Assembly: GCF_001315015.1 (NCBI RefSeq)
Contig: NZ_CP012914.1
Location: 434,001 to 498,000, forward strand
Length of the DNA stretch: 64,000 nt
Direction: 5' to 3'
Origin: Azospirillum brasilense
Lineage (GTDB): Bacteria; Pseudomonadota; Alphaproteobacteria; Azospirillales; Azospirillaceae
The translations under genes and the position numbers were made by a program. Positions 9,083-17,458 of this stretch are shown here, in pieces (position 1 is the stretch's first letter; each line of letters begins with the position of its first letter). The notes under the pieces are model-generated. The model saw nothing but the letters and a program-made list of their open reading frames with translations, made no database searches and was not told the origin of the DNA.

Positions 9083-10060
9083 ATGAGCGATGTTCCTCTG
9101 ATGGAACTGACCGAGCATGACTACCTCCAGATGGAGGAGGCGCTGTCGCAGACCGCGCGCGGCCGCGCGTTCCTGCGCATGCGCGACCGGCGATCCCGTG
9201 TGGTCGCGGTGGACGAGTTCCACCGGCTGACCGGCGCGCTGGAGCAGCAGGTCAACCGGCTGCGCGGGGTGGACACCGGCGCCTTGCTCCGTCTGGCGCC
9301 GGCCGGCGGCTCGGGAAGCGGCCTGGGGGACAATCTGCAACTTCAGCAGGAGCTGATGTCGATCACCCAGGTGGTGCGCGAGACGCGCAGCGACATCGCG
9401 GCGCTGCGCCCCGCCGACACCGGGTCGAACCGCATCGAGGCGGCGACCGGCGAGTTGGACGAGATCGTCGCGGCGACGGAGCGGGCGACCACCGACATCC
9501 TGAACGCCACCGAGAAGATCCAGGAGATCACCCAGGGCATCCCGCGCACCGATCCCGACATCGCGGAGATGGTCGACGCCATCGATGCCTGGAGCATCGA
9601 GATTATGACCGCCTGCGCCTTCCAGGACATCACCGGTCAGCGCACCACCAAGGTGGTCAACACGCTGCGCTACATCGAGCAGCGCGTGAACACGATGATC
9701 GAGATCTGGGGCGTCGACCGCATCGCCACCGCCTCGGAAACCGCGTCCATGGGCGAGGGGGCGTCCCACCGCAAGCTGGGCGACACCCGGCCCGACGCGC
9801 ATCTGCTGAACGGCCCGCAGCTCGGCGGGCCGGAGGTCAGCCAGGACGACATCGACGCCCTGTTCGACACGCTGGCCACCCAGATTCCCCAGGTGCTGGA
9901 ACGGGCGGAGCCGGCCGAGGCGCCGGCACCGCCCCCTCCGCCTCCGTCTCCGCCTCCTGCCGCTGCGAAGCCGGCCCCGCGACCCGCCGCCCCGGCGCCC
10001 GAACCGTCGGGCGGCGGCAGCGAGATTTCGCAGGCCGACATCGACGCGCTGTTCGCCTGA
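9083..10060 (+). CDS. cheZ: CheZ-type CheY-P phosphatase with two CheY-binding motifs
   Basis: A 325-residue chemotaxis phosphatase. The long helical hairpin (about 85-210) contains QDITGQ at 181-186, matching the E. coli CheZ active site with its catalytic Asp and Gln. After it come two near-identical motifs, VSQDDIDALF (252-261) and ISQADIDALF (315-324, one residue from the end), joined by a proline-rich linker (277-309). Such motifs resemble the CheY-P-binding peptides of CheZ and of FliM. E. coli CheZ has one. An upstream in-frame GTG at 9074 is possible; neither start has a strong ribosome binding site. The pentapeptide-repeat gene follows after 7 bases. No cheA, cheY or flagellar genes are near. 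Confidence 0.88.
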   Translation: MSDVPLMELTEHDYLQMEEALSQTARGRAFLRMRDRRSRVVAVDEFHRLTGALEQQVNRLRGVDTGALLRLAPAGGSGSGLGDNLQLQQELMSITQVVRETRSDIAALRPADTGSNRIEAATGELDEIVAATERATTDILNATEKIQEITQGIPRTDPDIAEMVDAIDAWSIEIMTACAFQDITGQRTTKVVNTLRYIEQRVNTMIEIWGVDRIATASETASMGEGASHRKLGDTRPDAHLLNGPQLGGPEVSQDDIDALFDTLATQIPQVLERAEPAEAPAPPPPPPSPPPAAAKPAPRPAAPAPEPSGGGSEISQADIDALFA

Positions 10061-10067
10061 GGCGCCG

Positions 10068-11342
10068 ATGGCGAACGACGGCTCCCACAAATCCCGGATA
10101 CGCTTGAGCCAGGAGCAGCTGGACCGGGTGTGCGAGCGCCATGTCCGCTTCACCGAGGGGCGGCCCAACGGCGCCCGCGCCAACCTTCCCTTCTTCGACC
10201 TGACCGGGCTCGACCTGTCGGGCCGCAACCTGACCGGCGCGCATCTGTCCGGCGCCATCCTGCGCGACGCCCGGATGCGGGGAACCATCCTCGACCACGC
10301 CGACCTCTACGGCGCGGACCTGCGCGGCGCCGACCTGTCGGAAGCGCGGCTCTATCGCACCGACATGCGCGGCGCCAACGTGCGCGGCGCCATCCTGGAC
10401 GGCGCGGTGATGGTGGAGGTTGACCTGCGCGACGGCAGCGTCGCCAACCGCAGCGCGTCCGGCGAGCTGAAGGTGGTCGGGTTCGAGCCGGGACCGGCGG
10501 ACATGGCCTCGGCCAAGCTGACCAACGCCGACATGGCGCGGGCCAAGCTGTCGGGCAGCTTCGCGCGGGCGGCCGACTTCACCAACTCCCGCCTGTCGGG
10601 GGCGCGGCTCCAGCGCACCGACCTGCGCGACTGCAACTTCTCCGGCGCCGACCTCCAGGGGGCCGACCTGAACGGCGCCGACCTGCGCGGCGCCATCCTG
10701 GACGGCGCCAAGGTGTCGGAGCTGGACCTTATCACCTCCATCCGCACCGACGAGGAAGCCGCGGTCGCCGCCCAGGCGCCGCAGCCCATCCCGGAGCCGG
10801 ACGAGGACCCGGCGGCGGAGCTCGGCCGTCCGGCGATCGCGGCGGCGGACATCGAGGTTCTGTTGCACCAGCACCTGCTGTGGCTCGGCACCAGCGGCCA
10901 GAAGGGGCGCCAGCTCGACCTGACCGGCCTGAACCTCGACGGGGCGGACCTGTCGGGCAAGGTGCTGACGCTTGCCAAGGGCTCCGGTGTGCGGCTGCGC
11001 CACGCCCGGCTGAACGGCGCGCAGCTCCAGGCGGCCCAGTTCGACGGCGCCGATCTGCGCTCCGCCGATCTGCGCGGCGCCGACCTGCGCGGCGCGAAGC
11101 TGGACCGCGCGATCCTCATCGACGGCTGCCTGGACGGGGCCAATCTGGGGATGCTGCTGATCAGCGCCGGGGCGAAGGTGATGCGCGCCTCGCTGGTGCG
11201 CGCCCGCATGGCCGGCGCCTCGCTCAGCGCGACGAACATGAAGGGCTGCGACCTGACGCTGGCCGACCTGACCGGCTGCGACCGCAGCGGCGCGATCTTC
11301 GACGAGGCCATCCTGGACGGCGCCCGGCTGGGCAGCGCGTAA
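10068..11342 (+). CDS. Pentapeptide-repeat protein
   Basis: A 424-residue protein with two long runs of A(D/N)LxG-type pentapeptides (about residues 44-225 and 285-420), for example ADLYGADLRGADLSEARL. These fold as a right-handed quadrilateral beta-helix. The two helices are separated by an acidic linker (about 226-275). There is no signal peptide or membrane segment, so it should be cytosolic. It starts 7 bases after cheZ, so the two are almost certainly co-transcribed. Pentapeptide proteins often bind other proteins; a link to CheZ is an inference from position only. Confidence 0.92.
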   Translation: MANDGSHKSRIRLSQEQLDRVCERHVRFTEGRPNGARANLPFFDLTGLDLSGRNLTGAHLSGAILRDARMRGTILDHADLYGADLRGADLSEARLYRTDMRGANVRGAILDGAVMVEVDLRDGSVANRSASGELKVVGFEPGPADMASAKLTNADMARAKLSGSFARAADFTNSRLSGARLQRTDLRDCNFSGADLQGADLNGADLRGAILDGAKVSELDLITSIRTDEEAAVAAQAPQPIPEPDEDPAAELGRPAIAAADIEVLLHQHLLWLGTSGQKGRQLDLTGLNLDGADLSGKVLTLAKGSGVRLRHARLNGAQLQAAQFDGADLRSADLRGADLRGAKLDRAILIDGCLDGANLGMLLISAGAKVMRASLVRARMAGASLSATNMKGCDLTLADLTGCDRSGAIFDEAILDGARLGSA

Positions 11343-11368
11343 GGGTTCGGGGCCGATTCACCACAAAG

Positions 11369-11408
11369 AAAAAGCCCCTTCCCGGCGAACCGGGAAGGGG
11401 CTTTTTTT
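11369..11408. terminator. Bidirectional Rho-independent terminator
   Basis: A 17-base perfect stem (AAAAAGCCCCTTCCCGG) with a CGAA loop, flanked by A and T runs, serves both the rightward pentapeptide gene and the leftward HemY-like gene that converge here. Confidence 0.95.
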
Positions 11409-11429
11409 CGTGCTGCGACCGACGCGGGA

Positions 11430-12839
11430 CTAGGTTGCTCCCTGCGGAGCGATCTGGCCTCCCGGTGCGACGCCCGGCTGGCCGGTGACCGGCTCCGTCG
11501 CGTGATGGGTGATGGCGGCCGGCGCCGACTCCGGGCTCATCAGCGACATGCTGACGGTCGGGGTCTTCCATTCCAGGCTGTCGAAGGCGCCGCAATGGCC
11601 GCACAGGCCGCCCCAGCTCGGGCTGACCGCGTTGCAGGCGCTGCAGGTCCAGGCCGCGTCCGCCGGGGCGTTCGCCGCCTGGGCCAACCAAGCGCGCGCC
11701 GCCTCCTCGTCCTGCCGCTCCGCCCGCTCCAGCTCGGCCAGGAGCTGGAAGACGCGGCGGGAGGGCCGCATCTCCAGCGCCTTGGTCAGATGGGCGCGGG
11801 CCTCGCCCCACAGCTGGGCGTCGAGGGCGGCGCGGGCCACGGCGAGCAGCGACTCGACGTCGTTGGGGGCGTGGTTGCGCAGCTTCTCGAACAGCTTGAC
11901 GCGGGTCATCGGGTCGTAGCTGGAGACCACCTCGCGGTAGGCCGAGGTCAGGTCCGGGTGCGGGTTGACGCGCCAGCAACGCTCGATGGTCTTGGCGGCG
12001 TTCTTGTGCTTGCCGATGGCCATCTGCAGCCGGGCCGCGCGGGCCGCCGCCGGGACGAAGCCGGACAGCAGGTCGTGCGCCGCCTGGGCGTGCGACAGGG
12101 CCGAGTCGGACCGGCCGCGGCGCTCCGCCTCGAAGCTGCGCTCCAGAAGCAGGGTGGCGCGATGGCGGCGGCCGTCGTCGGGGTTGATGGCGCCGGCCTG
12201 CACGGCTTGCTGCAGCGTGCCTTCCGCCGCCGCCCATTCGCCCGAACGGGCTTCCAGGTCGTACAGCGTGCCAAGCAGCCAGGGCGTGTTGGGCTGGAGC
12301 GACTGGGCGCGGCGGGCGAGCTGCAGCGCCTCCACCCGGTCACCGGCCTTCAGCGACTGCGTCAGCAGGCCGCGCAGGCCGAGGAAGGCGGTCTCCGGCC
12401 GGTCGAGCATGGCGGTGAAGTATTCCTTCGCCGCGCGGTCGTCGCCCTGGAGCTGGGCGGCCTGGGCCGACAGCAGCATGGTCAGCGGCGGCTCGTTGAG
12501 CAGCCCGTCGGCCTTGCGCGCCATCTTGCGGGCGGTCGTGGCGTCGCCGGCGGCGACGGCGACCATGCCGCGGGTCAGCGCCTGATAACCGCGCTCGCGC
12601 CGGCGCGACCGGCGGTAGCGGCCGTAGTTGCGCGGCGCGCCGAGGATGGCACGGGCCAGCCGGTACAGGACGATGCCAGCCGCCAGAGCCGCCACGCCGA
12701 TCAGGATGGCGATGCCGATGCCGGTCTCGACGACGTAGCCCTGCCAGTTGATGGCGAGGGTTCCGGGATGGTTGGCCAGCCAGACCGCGATCGCGACGAC
12801 GATGGCGACCTTGATGATGAACCAGATGGCGCGTGTCAT
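11430..12839 (-). CDS. hemY: HemY-like membrane TPR protein with C-terminal zinc ribbon
   Basis: A 469-residue protein of the HemY N-domain family. Two transmembrane helices lie at about 4-24 and 38-62, then a cytoplasmic TPR array. Near the C-terminus is a CxxC...CxxC zinc ribbon (TCSACNAVSP... CGHCGAF), similar to the rubredoxin-like knuckle of LapB/YciM. This HemY is the E. coli-type protein, not protoporphyrinogen oxidase. Its exact role in heme synthesis is unresolved. Its ATG overlaps the stop of the HemX-like gene (ATGA), so translation is coupled. Last gene of the hemC-hemD-HemX-HemY operon. Confidence 0.88.
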   Translation of the reverse strand: MTRAIWFIIKVAIVVAIAVWLANHPGTLAINWQGYVVETGIGIAILIGVAALAAGIVLYRLARAILGAPRNYGRYRRSRRRERGYQALTRGMVAVAAGDATTARKMARKADGLLNEPPLTMLLSAQAAQLQGDDRAAKEYFTAMLDRPETAFLGLRGLLTQSLKAGDRVEALQLARRAQSLQPNTPWLLGTLYDLEARSGEWAAAEGTLQQAVQAGAINPDDGRRHRATLLLERSFEAERRGRSDSALSHAQAAHDLLSGFVPAAARAARLQMAIGKHKNAAKTIERCWRVNPHPDLTSAYREVVSSYDPMTRVKLFEKLRNHAPNDVESLLAVARAALDAQLWGEARAHLTKALEMRPSRRVFQLLAELERAERQDEEAARAWLAQAANAPADAAWTCSACNAVSPSWGGLCGHCGAFDSLEWKTPTVSMSLMSPESAPAAITHHATEPVTGQPGVAPGGQIAPQGAT

Positions 12840-14719
12840 TGGGCCGCTCCCTTGACCCCGGCGGACTGCGACAGCAGGCCGATGGCGCGGTTGGTGAGCT
12901 GCTGGCCGGCCTCGTTGGCGGCCAGACGGGCCTTTGCATCGGCGATCCACGGGGCGGCGACCTGCGCCGCCGGGCCCTTCAGGGCGGACAGCTCCTTGAC
13001 CGCGCCGCCGAGGTTGCCGGCCTGCAGGGCGGCTTCCGCACGGGCGACCACCGCCGAGGCGCCGTCGCCGACCGCGTCGCCGCCCGAGCGGCGGACGGTG
13101 ACCAGCGTGGCGATCTTGCCGGTGACCTGCTCCACCCAGTCGTTGCCCTCGCCCTGGTTGTCGGCGCGCACGATGTCGGAGGCCATGGCCGAGAAGCGGT
13201 CGGTGAGCTGCGGCTGCGTCGGCACGCCCTTGGCGGCGTAGCCGGCCACGGCCTCCAGCGGCTGCGTCACCTGGGCGTCGCCCGACGCCACGGCGCGGAC
13301 GGCCTGGAGTTCCTGCTGGAACGGCTGCCCGGCGGCCAGCGCGGAGCGGAGCTGCCCGGCGGCAAGCACCAGCGTCTGGGCAGCGGTGGCGGCGTCGCGG
13401 CGGGTCTCCACCGCCTGGTTGACGGCGGCAAGCTCCTGCTTCAGCGCGTCCACCTCCTGGCGGATCTGCCCGGCGGCCTGGGCCTCGTTGCCCACCGCGT
13501 CGACGCGCTGCTGGACCTGGCCAAGCTGCTCGGTCAACTGGGCGACGCGCGGGTCGGGCTCGGCCGGGGCGGCGGCAGCGGCGGCCTGCGTACGCTCCTC
13601 AAGCTGCTGGATGCGGGCGGTGAGCTGGCCGACGGCGTTGTCCAGAGTCTGCTGGTCGATGCCGGCGGCGGCTGCGTTGCCCTCGGCCGGGGCGGCGGCA
13701 GGGCGCTGCTCCAGCTTGGCGAGGCGCTCGGACAGCTGCTGGATCTGGTTGCGCAGAGCCGGGTCGGGCTGCGGCGCGGGCGCCGTGGCGGCCGGACCGG
13801 CGGCAGTCCCGCCGGCGGTGGGCCAGCCGGGGACGCGCGGCCCCCACCAGGGCTGCGACAGGGCGGCGGCGCCGACCAGCAGGGCGATCAGCGACACGGC
13901 GGTGGCGAAACCGGCACCGGACTTGCGTTCCTCGCGCGGCGCCTCGTAACGCGGCGGCTCGTAGGAGGAGGCGGTGTAGGCGGGGGCGGGGGCGGGGGGC
14001 TCCACCGGCGGCGTCTCGCTCTTGACCTCGTCCGACGTGAAGGGGGCAGCCTTGAAGGGATCGGCCTTGGCCTCGTCCTTGCTCTCTTCGGAGCGGATCT
14101 CATCGCCCTTGATCGTTTCGGCCTTCACGTCGCCGCCCGGCAGCGTGTCGGCGGCACCCGGCAAAGCAGAGGGCGGAAGAGTGTCCGCGACCGGCGGCAG
14201 CGTGGAGGGCGGCAGGTCCGTGGCCGGCACCGGGCCACCGCCCGGCAGCGTGTCGGCGCCCGGCAGGGTGTCCTCGGCCTTGCCGGATTCGGTCTTGAAC
14301 GGCTCGGCGCCTTCGGAAAGGGGAGCGGTCGGCGCGATGATGGCGGCGTCCGGCGGCGGCAGCGGCATCACCGAGCCGGCGGCGTCGGGAGCGTTGCGGT
14401 CCTCGCTCGGCGTCGCGGCTTCCAGGTCGGCTTCGCTCAGCTTGATCCGGTGCTTGGCGGCGGAGGCGCGGAGGTCGGCGTGGCGGGCCAGCGGAATGGC
14501 GCCGCGCTTCTTCCAGCCCTGCACCGTGGTGACCGGGATGTCCAGCTTGTGGGCCATGGGGCGGATGCCGCCGAAGCGCTCGATGATGCGTTCGACGGCG
14601 GGGCCGCCGGGCACCTGGTTCTGGTCGGCCAACGGGTTCTGGTTGGGCGTCTGGTTCTGGTCGGACGGCGTGTGGCCGTTCGGGTCAGCCTCGTGTTCGG
14701 AGCCTGGGCGAGAGGTCAT
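12836..14719 (-). CDS. HemX/mitofilin-like membrane protein with N-terminal helix-turn-helix
   Basis: A 627-residue protein. Residues about 40-92 form a helix-turn-helix of the carph-isopro type (FGGIRPMAHKL, VTTVQGWKKRGAIP). A long Pro/Thr/Glu-rich region with repeated DTLPG units follows (about 110-240). One transmembrane helix lies near 270-290 (ATAVSLIALLVGAAAL), and then a periplasmic coiled coil and a mitofilin/HemX-like C-terminal domain. The ATG at 14719 is chosen because it opens the conserved part. It lies between hemD and hemY and overlaps hemY by 4 bases. A DNA-binding-like domain on a membrane protein is odd; it may instead bind protein. Confidence 0.85.
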   Translation of the reverse strand: MTSRPGSEHEADPNGHTPSDQNQTPNQNPLADQNQVPGGPAVERIIERFGGIRPMAHKLDIPVTTVQGWKKRGAIPLARHADLRASAAKHRIKLSEADLEAATPSEDRNAPDAAGSVMPLPPPDAAIIAPTAPLSEGAEPFKTESGKAEDTLPGADTLPGGGPVPATDLPPSTLPPVADTLPPSALPGAADTLPGGDVKAETIKGDEIRSEESKDEAKADPFKAAPFTSDEVKSETPPVEPPAPAPAYTASSYEPPRYEAPREERKSGAGFATAVSLIALLVGAAALSQPWWGPRVPGWPTAGGTAAGPAATAPAPQPDPALRNQIQQLSERLAKLEQRPAAAPAEGNAAAAGIDQQTLDNAVGQLTARIQQLEERTQAAAAAAPAEPDPRVAQLTEQLGQVQQRVDAVGNEAQAAGQIRQEVDALKQELAAVNQAVETRRDAATAAQTLVLAAGQLRSALAAGQPFQQELQAVRAVASGDAQVTQPLEAVAGYAAKGVPTQPQLTDRFSAMASDIVRADNQGEGNDWVEQVTGKIATLVTVRRSGGDAVGDGASAVVARAEAALQAGNLGGAVKELSALKGPAAQVAAPWIADAKARLAANEAGQQLTNRAIGLLSQSAGVKGAAQ

Positions 14720-14781
14720 TGGGTGCCTTCTGGTCGCAGTTGTTCTCAACGAACGCCACACAAGCCCCCAAGCGGATGCGC

Positions 14782-15537
14782 TCAAGCCCGGCCCGTGCCG
14801 CCGGATGCTTCCGGCAGCAGGCCGAGCAGAGAGTCCTGCTCCGGCCGTGGCGCCACCCGTACGTTCTGCCACGGTGTCACTCCCAGCTCACCGTACGCGC
14901 GGGCAGCCTCCGCGACCGCGGGGCTGAGGCAGAGCGCGTCCACTGTACGACAGCGGTCGATGAGCCCGGCCTCGGCGACAAGCCTAACAAACGAACGGGC
15001 GGTACGGGGAGAGAAAAACAACACGGCGTCCAGTGTTCCCGTACGCAACAGCGCCGCCGTGCCGTCCGACAGCCGCGCGCTCGGAACGGCGTCGTACAGC
15101 GTTTCCCGCAGGATGGAAAATCCGGACTCGCCCAGCATGGCCGACAGGTCGCCGGCCAGCTTGGTTCCTGCGACATGAAGTAGCGGACCCGCCGCTGCGG
15201 TGCAGCGTCGGCGCACCAGATCGGCCAGCGCGTACACGTCGCCGGACGCGCTTTCCACCTGCGTGAAACCGGCCGCGCGGGCCGCGGTCGCGGTGGCGTC
15301 GCCCACCGCATAGACCGGACGGTCAAGCCGGCTCGTACGTCTGGTGTAGCCCCGTACGCCGTTTGCGCTGGTGAAGAGGAGGGCCTGTACGTTCCCGACG
15401 TCCGGCTCCGGCCCGTCCAGCCAGCGGATCTCCAGCATCGGCTCCGCCGACACGGCGAAGCCCAGCGCGCGCAGACGGGCCGCCAGAGGCTCGGAATCCT
15501 CCGCCGGACGGGTGACCAGGATGTGAGGGGCCGCCAT
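14782..15537 (-). CDS. hemD: Uroporphyrinogen-III synthase
   Basis: A 251-residue enzyme that closes and inverts ring D of hydroxymethylbilane to give uroporphyrinogen III. The start (HILVTRPAEDSEPLAARL), the FTSANGVR element and the second-domain DAVLFFSPRTA element match HemD. It lies 12 bases after hemC. The gene is unusual in base use: GTAC occurs ten times between about 14858 and 15390, five of them as CGTACG, mostly from CGT-ACN and GTA codons that its neighbours avoid. The reading frame itself is intact. Confidence 0.93.
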   Translation of the reverse strand: MAAPHILVTRPAEDSEPLAARLRALGFAVSAEPMLEIRWLDGPEPDVGNVQALLFTSANGVRGYTRRTSRLDRPVYAVGDATATAARAAGFTQVESASGDVYALADLVRRRCTAAAGPLLHVAGTKLAGDLSAMLGESGFSILRETLYDAVPSARLSDGTAALLRTGTLDAVLFFSPRTARSFVRLVAEAGLIDRCRTVDALCLSPAVAEAARAYGELGVTPWQNVRVAPRPEQDSLLGLLPEASGGTGRA

Positions 15538-15549
15538 CGCCGGCCGCCG

Positions 15550-16476
15550 TCAGCTCTTGAAGAAGTCGGGCGGCAGGACCGCCTTGATCTCCGCCCCGGC
15601 GTCGGCGCCGATGGCGGCAGCATCGCTTGCGCTGCCGTTGCGCTCCGCCCGGAAGACCTGCCGCCCGTCGTTGGACAGCACCTTGGCCTTCAGGTGCAGC
15701 CGGTCGCCGTCCAGGGTGGCCAGCCCGGCGATGGGGGTGCGGCAGGAGCCGTCGAGCATGGCCAGCAGCGCGCGTTCCGCCGTCACGCGGGCCGTGGTGG
15801 CGGCGCAGTTCAGCGGAGCCAGCAGGGCGCGGGTGGCCTCGTCGGCGCTGCGGATCTCGATGCCGATGGCGCCCTGGGCGACGGCGGGCAGCATCTCCTC
15901 ATGCTCCAGCACGGCGGTGATGCGGTCGGTCAGGCCGAGACGGCGCAGCCCGGCGAGCGCCAGCAGGGTGGCGTCCACCTCCCCGGCCTCCAGCTTGGCG
16001 AGGCGGCTCTGCACGTTGCCGCGGAAGGGCACGACCCTCAGGTCGGGCCGCCGCTCCAGGATCTGGGCCTGACGGCGCAAGCCGGCGGTGCCGACGACGG
16101 AGCCGGCGGGCAGCGTGTCCACCGTGTGGCCGCCGCGCGAGAAGAAGGCGTCGCGCGTGTCCTCACGCGGCAGGAGCGTGGAAATCTCCAGCCCGTCCGG
16201 CATCCAGGTCGGCACGTCCTTCATCGAATGGACGGCGAGGTCGGCGCGGCCGTCGAGCAGCGCGTCCTCCAGTTCCTTGGTGAACAGGCCCTTGCCGCCG
16301 GCCTCGGCCAGCGTGCGGTCCAGGATGCGGTCGCCCGTCGTCTTGAAGACGACGATCTCGATGGCGCCGGGGGCGGCCAGATGCGGGTGTGCCGCGATCA
16401 GCCGGTCGCGGGTCTCGTGGGCCTGCGCCAGCGCCAGCGGGCTGCCGCGCGTGCCGATGCGGAGCGGTTGGGTCAT
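15550..16476 (-). CDS. hemC: Hydroxymethylbilane synthase (porphobilinogen deaminase)
   Basis: A 308-residue cytosolic enzyme that joins four porphobilinogens into hydroxymethylbilane. The family start (LRIGTRGSPLALAQAHETR), the DLAVHSMKDVPT active-site stretch and the dipyrromethane cofactor Cys region (LLAMLDGSCRTPIAG) are all present. The length is normal. First gene of the heme operon; its product feeds HemD 12 bases downstream. Confidence 0.97.
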   Translation of the reverse strand: MTQPLRIGTRGSPLALAQAHETRDRLIAAHPHLAAPGAIEIVVFKTTGDRILDRTLAEAGGKGLFTKELEDALLDGRADLAVHSMKDVPTWMPDGLEISTLLPREDTRDAFFSRGGHTVDTLPAGSVVGTAGLRRQAQILERRPDLRVVPFRGNVQSRLAKLEAGEVDATLLALAGLRRLGLTDRITAVLEHEEMLPAVAQGAIGIEIRSADEATRALLAPLNCAATTARVTAERALLAMLDGSCRTPIAGLATLDGDRLHLKAKVLSNDGRQVFRAERNGSASDAAAIGADAGAEIKAVLPPDFFKS

Positions 16477-16531
16477 GAGGCCAGTGTTCTAGGCGATCCA
16501 CCGCGGTTTGCAAGCCTTGGTGACGCGCGCG

Positions 16532-17383
16532 CTACTCTTTGGTGACGGGGGAAGCGCGCCGCGCCGTGACCACCATGCGGCGGCTGTCCACCGTCCAGGG
16601 GGCATCCTCGAAATCGCCGGCCAGCCGTTCGATGGTGAAGCCGGCGCTTTCCAGCATCAGCTCCAGTTCGTAGCGGAAGATCATCCGCCAGGTGAAGCCG
16701 TACTCGGTCACCGCGATCTTGCCGTCCGGCAGCAGCTCGTCGTACCAGCCGTGAATGCGCTGGCACTGCCCCTCGTCCAGGCGGGAGGCCATCGTGTTGC
16801 GGATGTAGCTGTTGCCGTTGTGCGGGCTGCGCCGCGGCTCCGACGGGCTGGGCTTCGTCTCGGCGTCCATTGGCAGCGTCAGCGGATTCATCACGTCCAG
16901 CGCCAATGTGCCGCCCGGCGCAAGATGAGCGGCGGCGGCAGCCAGCGTGCGACGCTCCGCCGCCAGTTCCGGGATCAGCATCAGCACGTTGAACGGAATG
17001 ACGGCGAGCCGGCAGTCCCGCACCGGCAGATCAAGCGCCGTGGCGTCCTGCCGCACCGGATGAACGCGGGCCTGCACCTCCGGCGCCTCGCGCGCCAGCT
17101 TGGCGCGGAGCTGGTCGAGCATGGCGGCGGAGACGTCCACCGCCCACACCTCGTGCCCGGCGCGGGCCAGCGGGATGGTCAGGCGCCCGGTGCCGCAGCC
17201 GATCTCCAGAACCGGGCCGCCGGTCTCCGCCGCGCGTTCCTTGTAGAAGGGCACGTCGCCCAGCATGCCGAGGCGGGCGAGCGTCGCAGCGTGATCCGCC
17301 CGCGCCTCCCCGATCTCCAGCGACGGATAGTCGCCGTCGTAATAGACGATGCTGGCGTCGTCGTCGGGGACGTCTTTGTTCAT
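16532..17383 (-). CDS. SAM-dependent class I methyltransferase
   Basis: A 283-residue protein with the class I methyltransferase fold. Motif I is [19 protein letters not shown], followed by the acidic end of strand 2 (WAVDVS). An open frame extends a few codons upstream to a TTG at 17392, but the ATG at 17383 is the more usual start. It lies 55 bases upstream of hemC on the same strand and could share its promoter. Sequence alone does not reveal the substrate; small molecules are typical of this group. Confidence 0.85.
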   Translation of the reverse strand: MNKDVPDDDASIVYYDGDYPSLEIGEARADHAATLARLGMLGDVPFYKERAAETGGPVLEIGCGTGRLTIPLARAGHEVWAVDVSAAMLDQLRAKLAREAPEVQARVHPVRQDATALDLPVRDCRLAVIPFNVLMLIPELAAERRTLAAAAAHLAPGGTLALDVMNPLTLPMDAETKPSPSEPRRSPHNGNSYIRNTMASRLDEGQCQRIHGWYDELLPDGKIAVTEYGFTWRMIFRYELELMLESAGFTIERLAGDFEDAPWTVDSRRMVVTARRASPVTKE

Positions 17384-17458
17384 GGAGGGCAAAACCCTGA
17401 AGAAGCCGGGTCAAGACCCTATACCAGAGCGGTGGAGACGGCTAGTTTGACAGCCATC

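Noticed and set aside
12833..15178. A 781-codon open frame on the plus strand
   Set aside because: Antisense to the HemX-like gene and hemD, which match known families.
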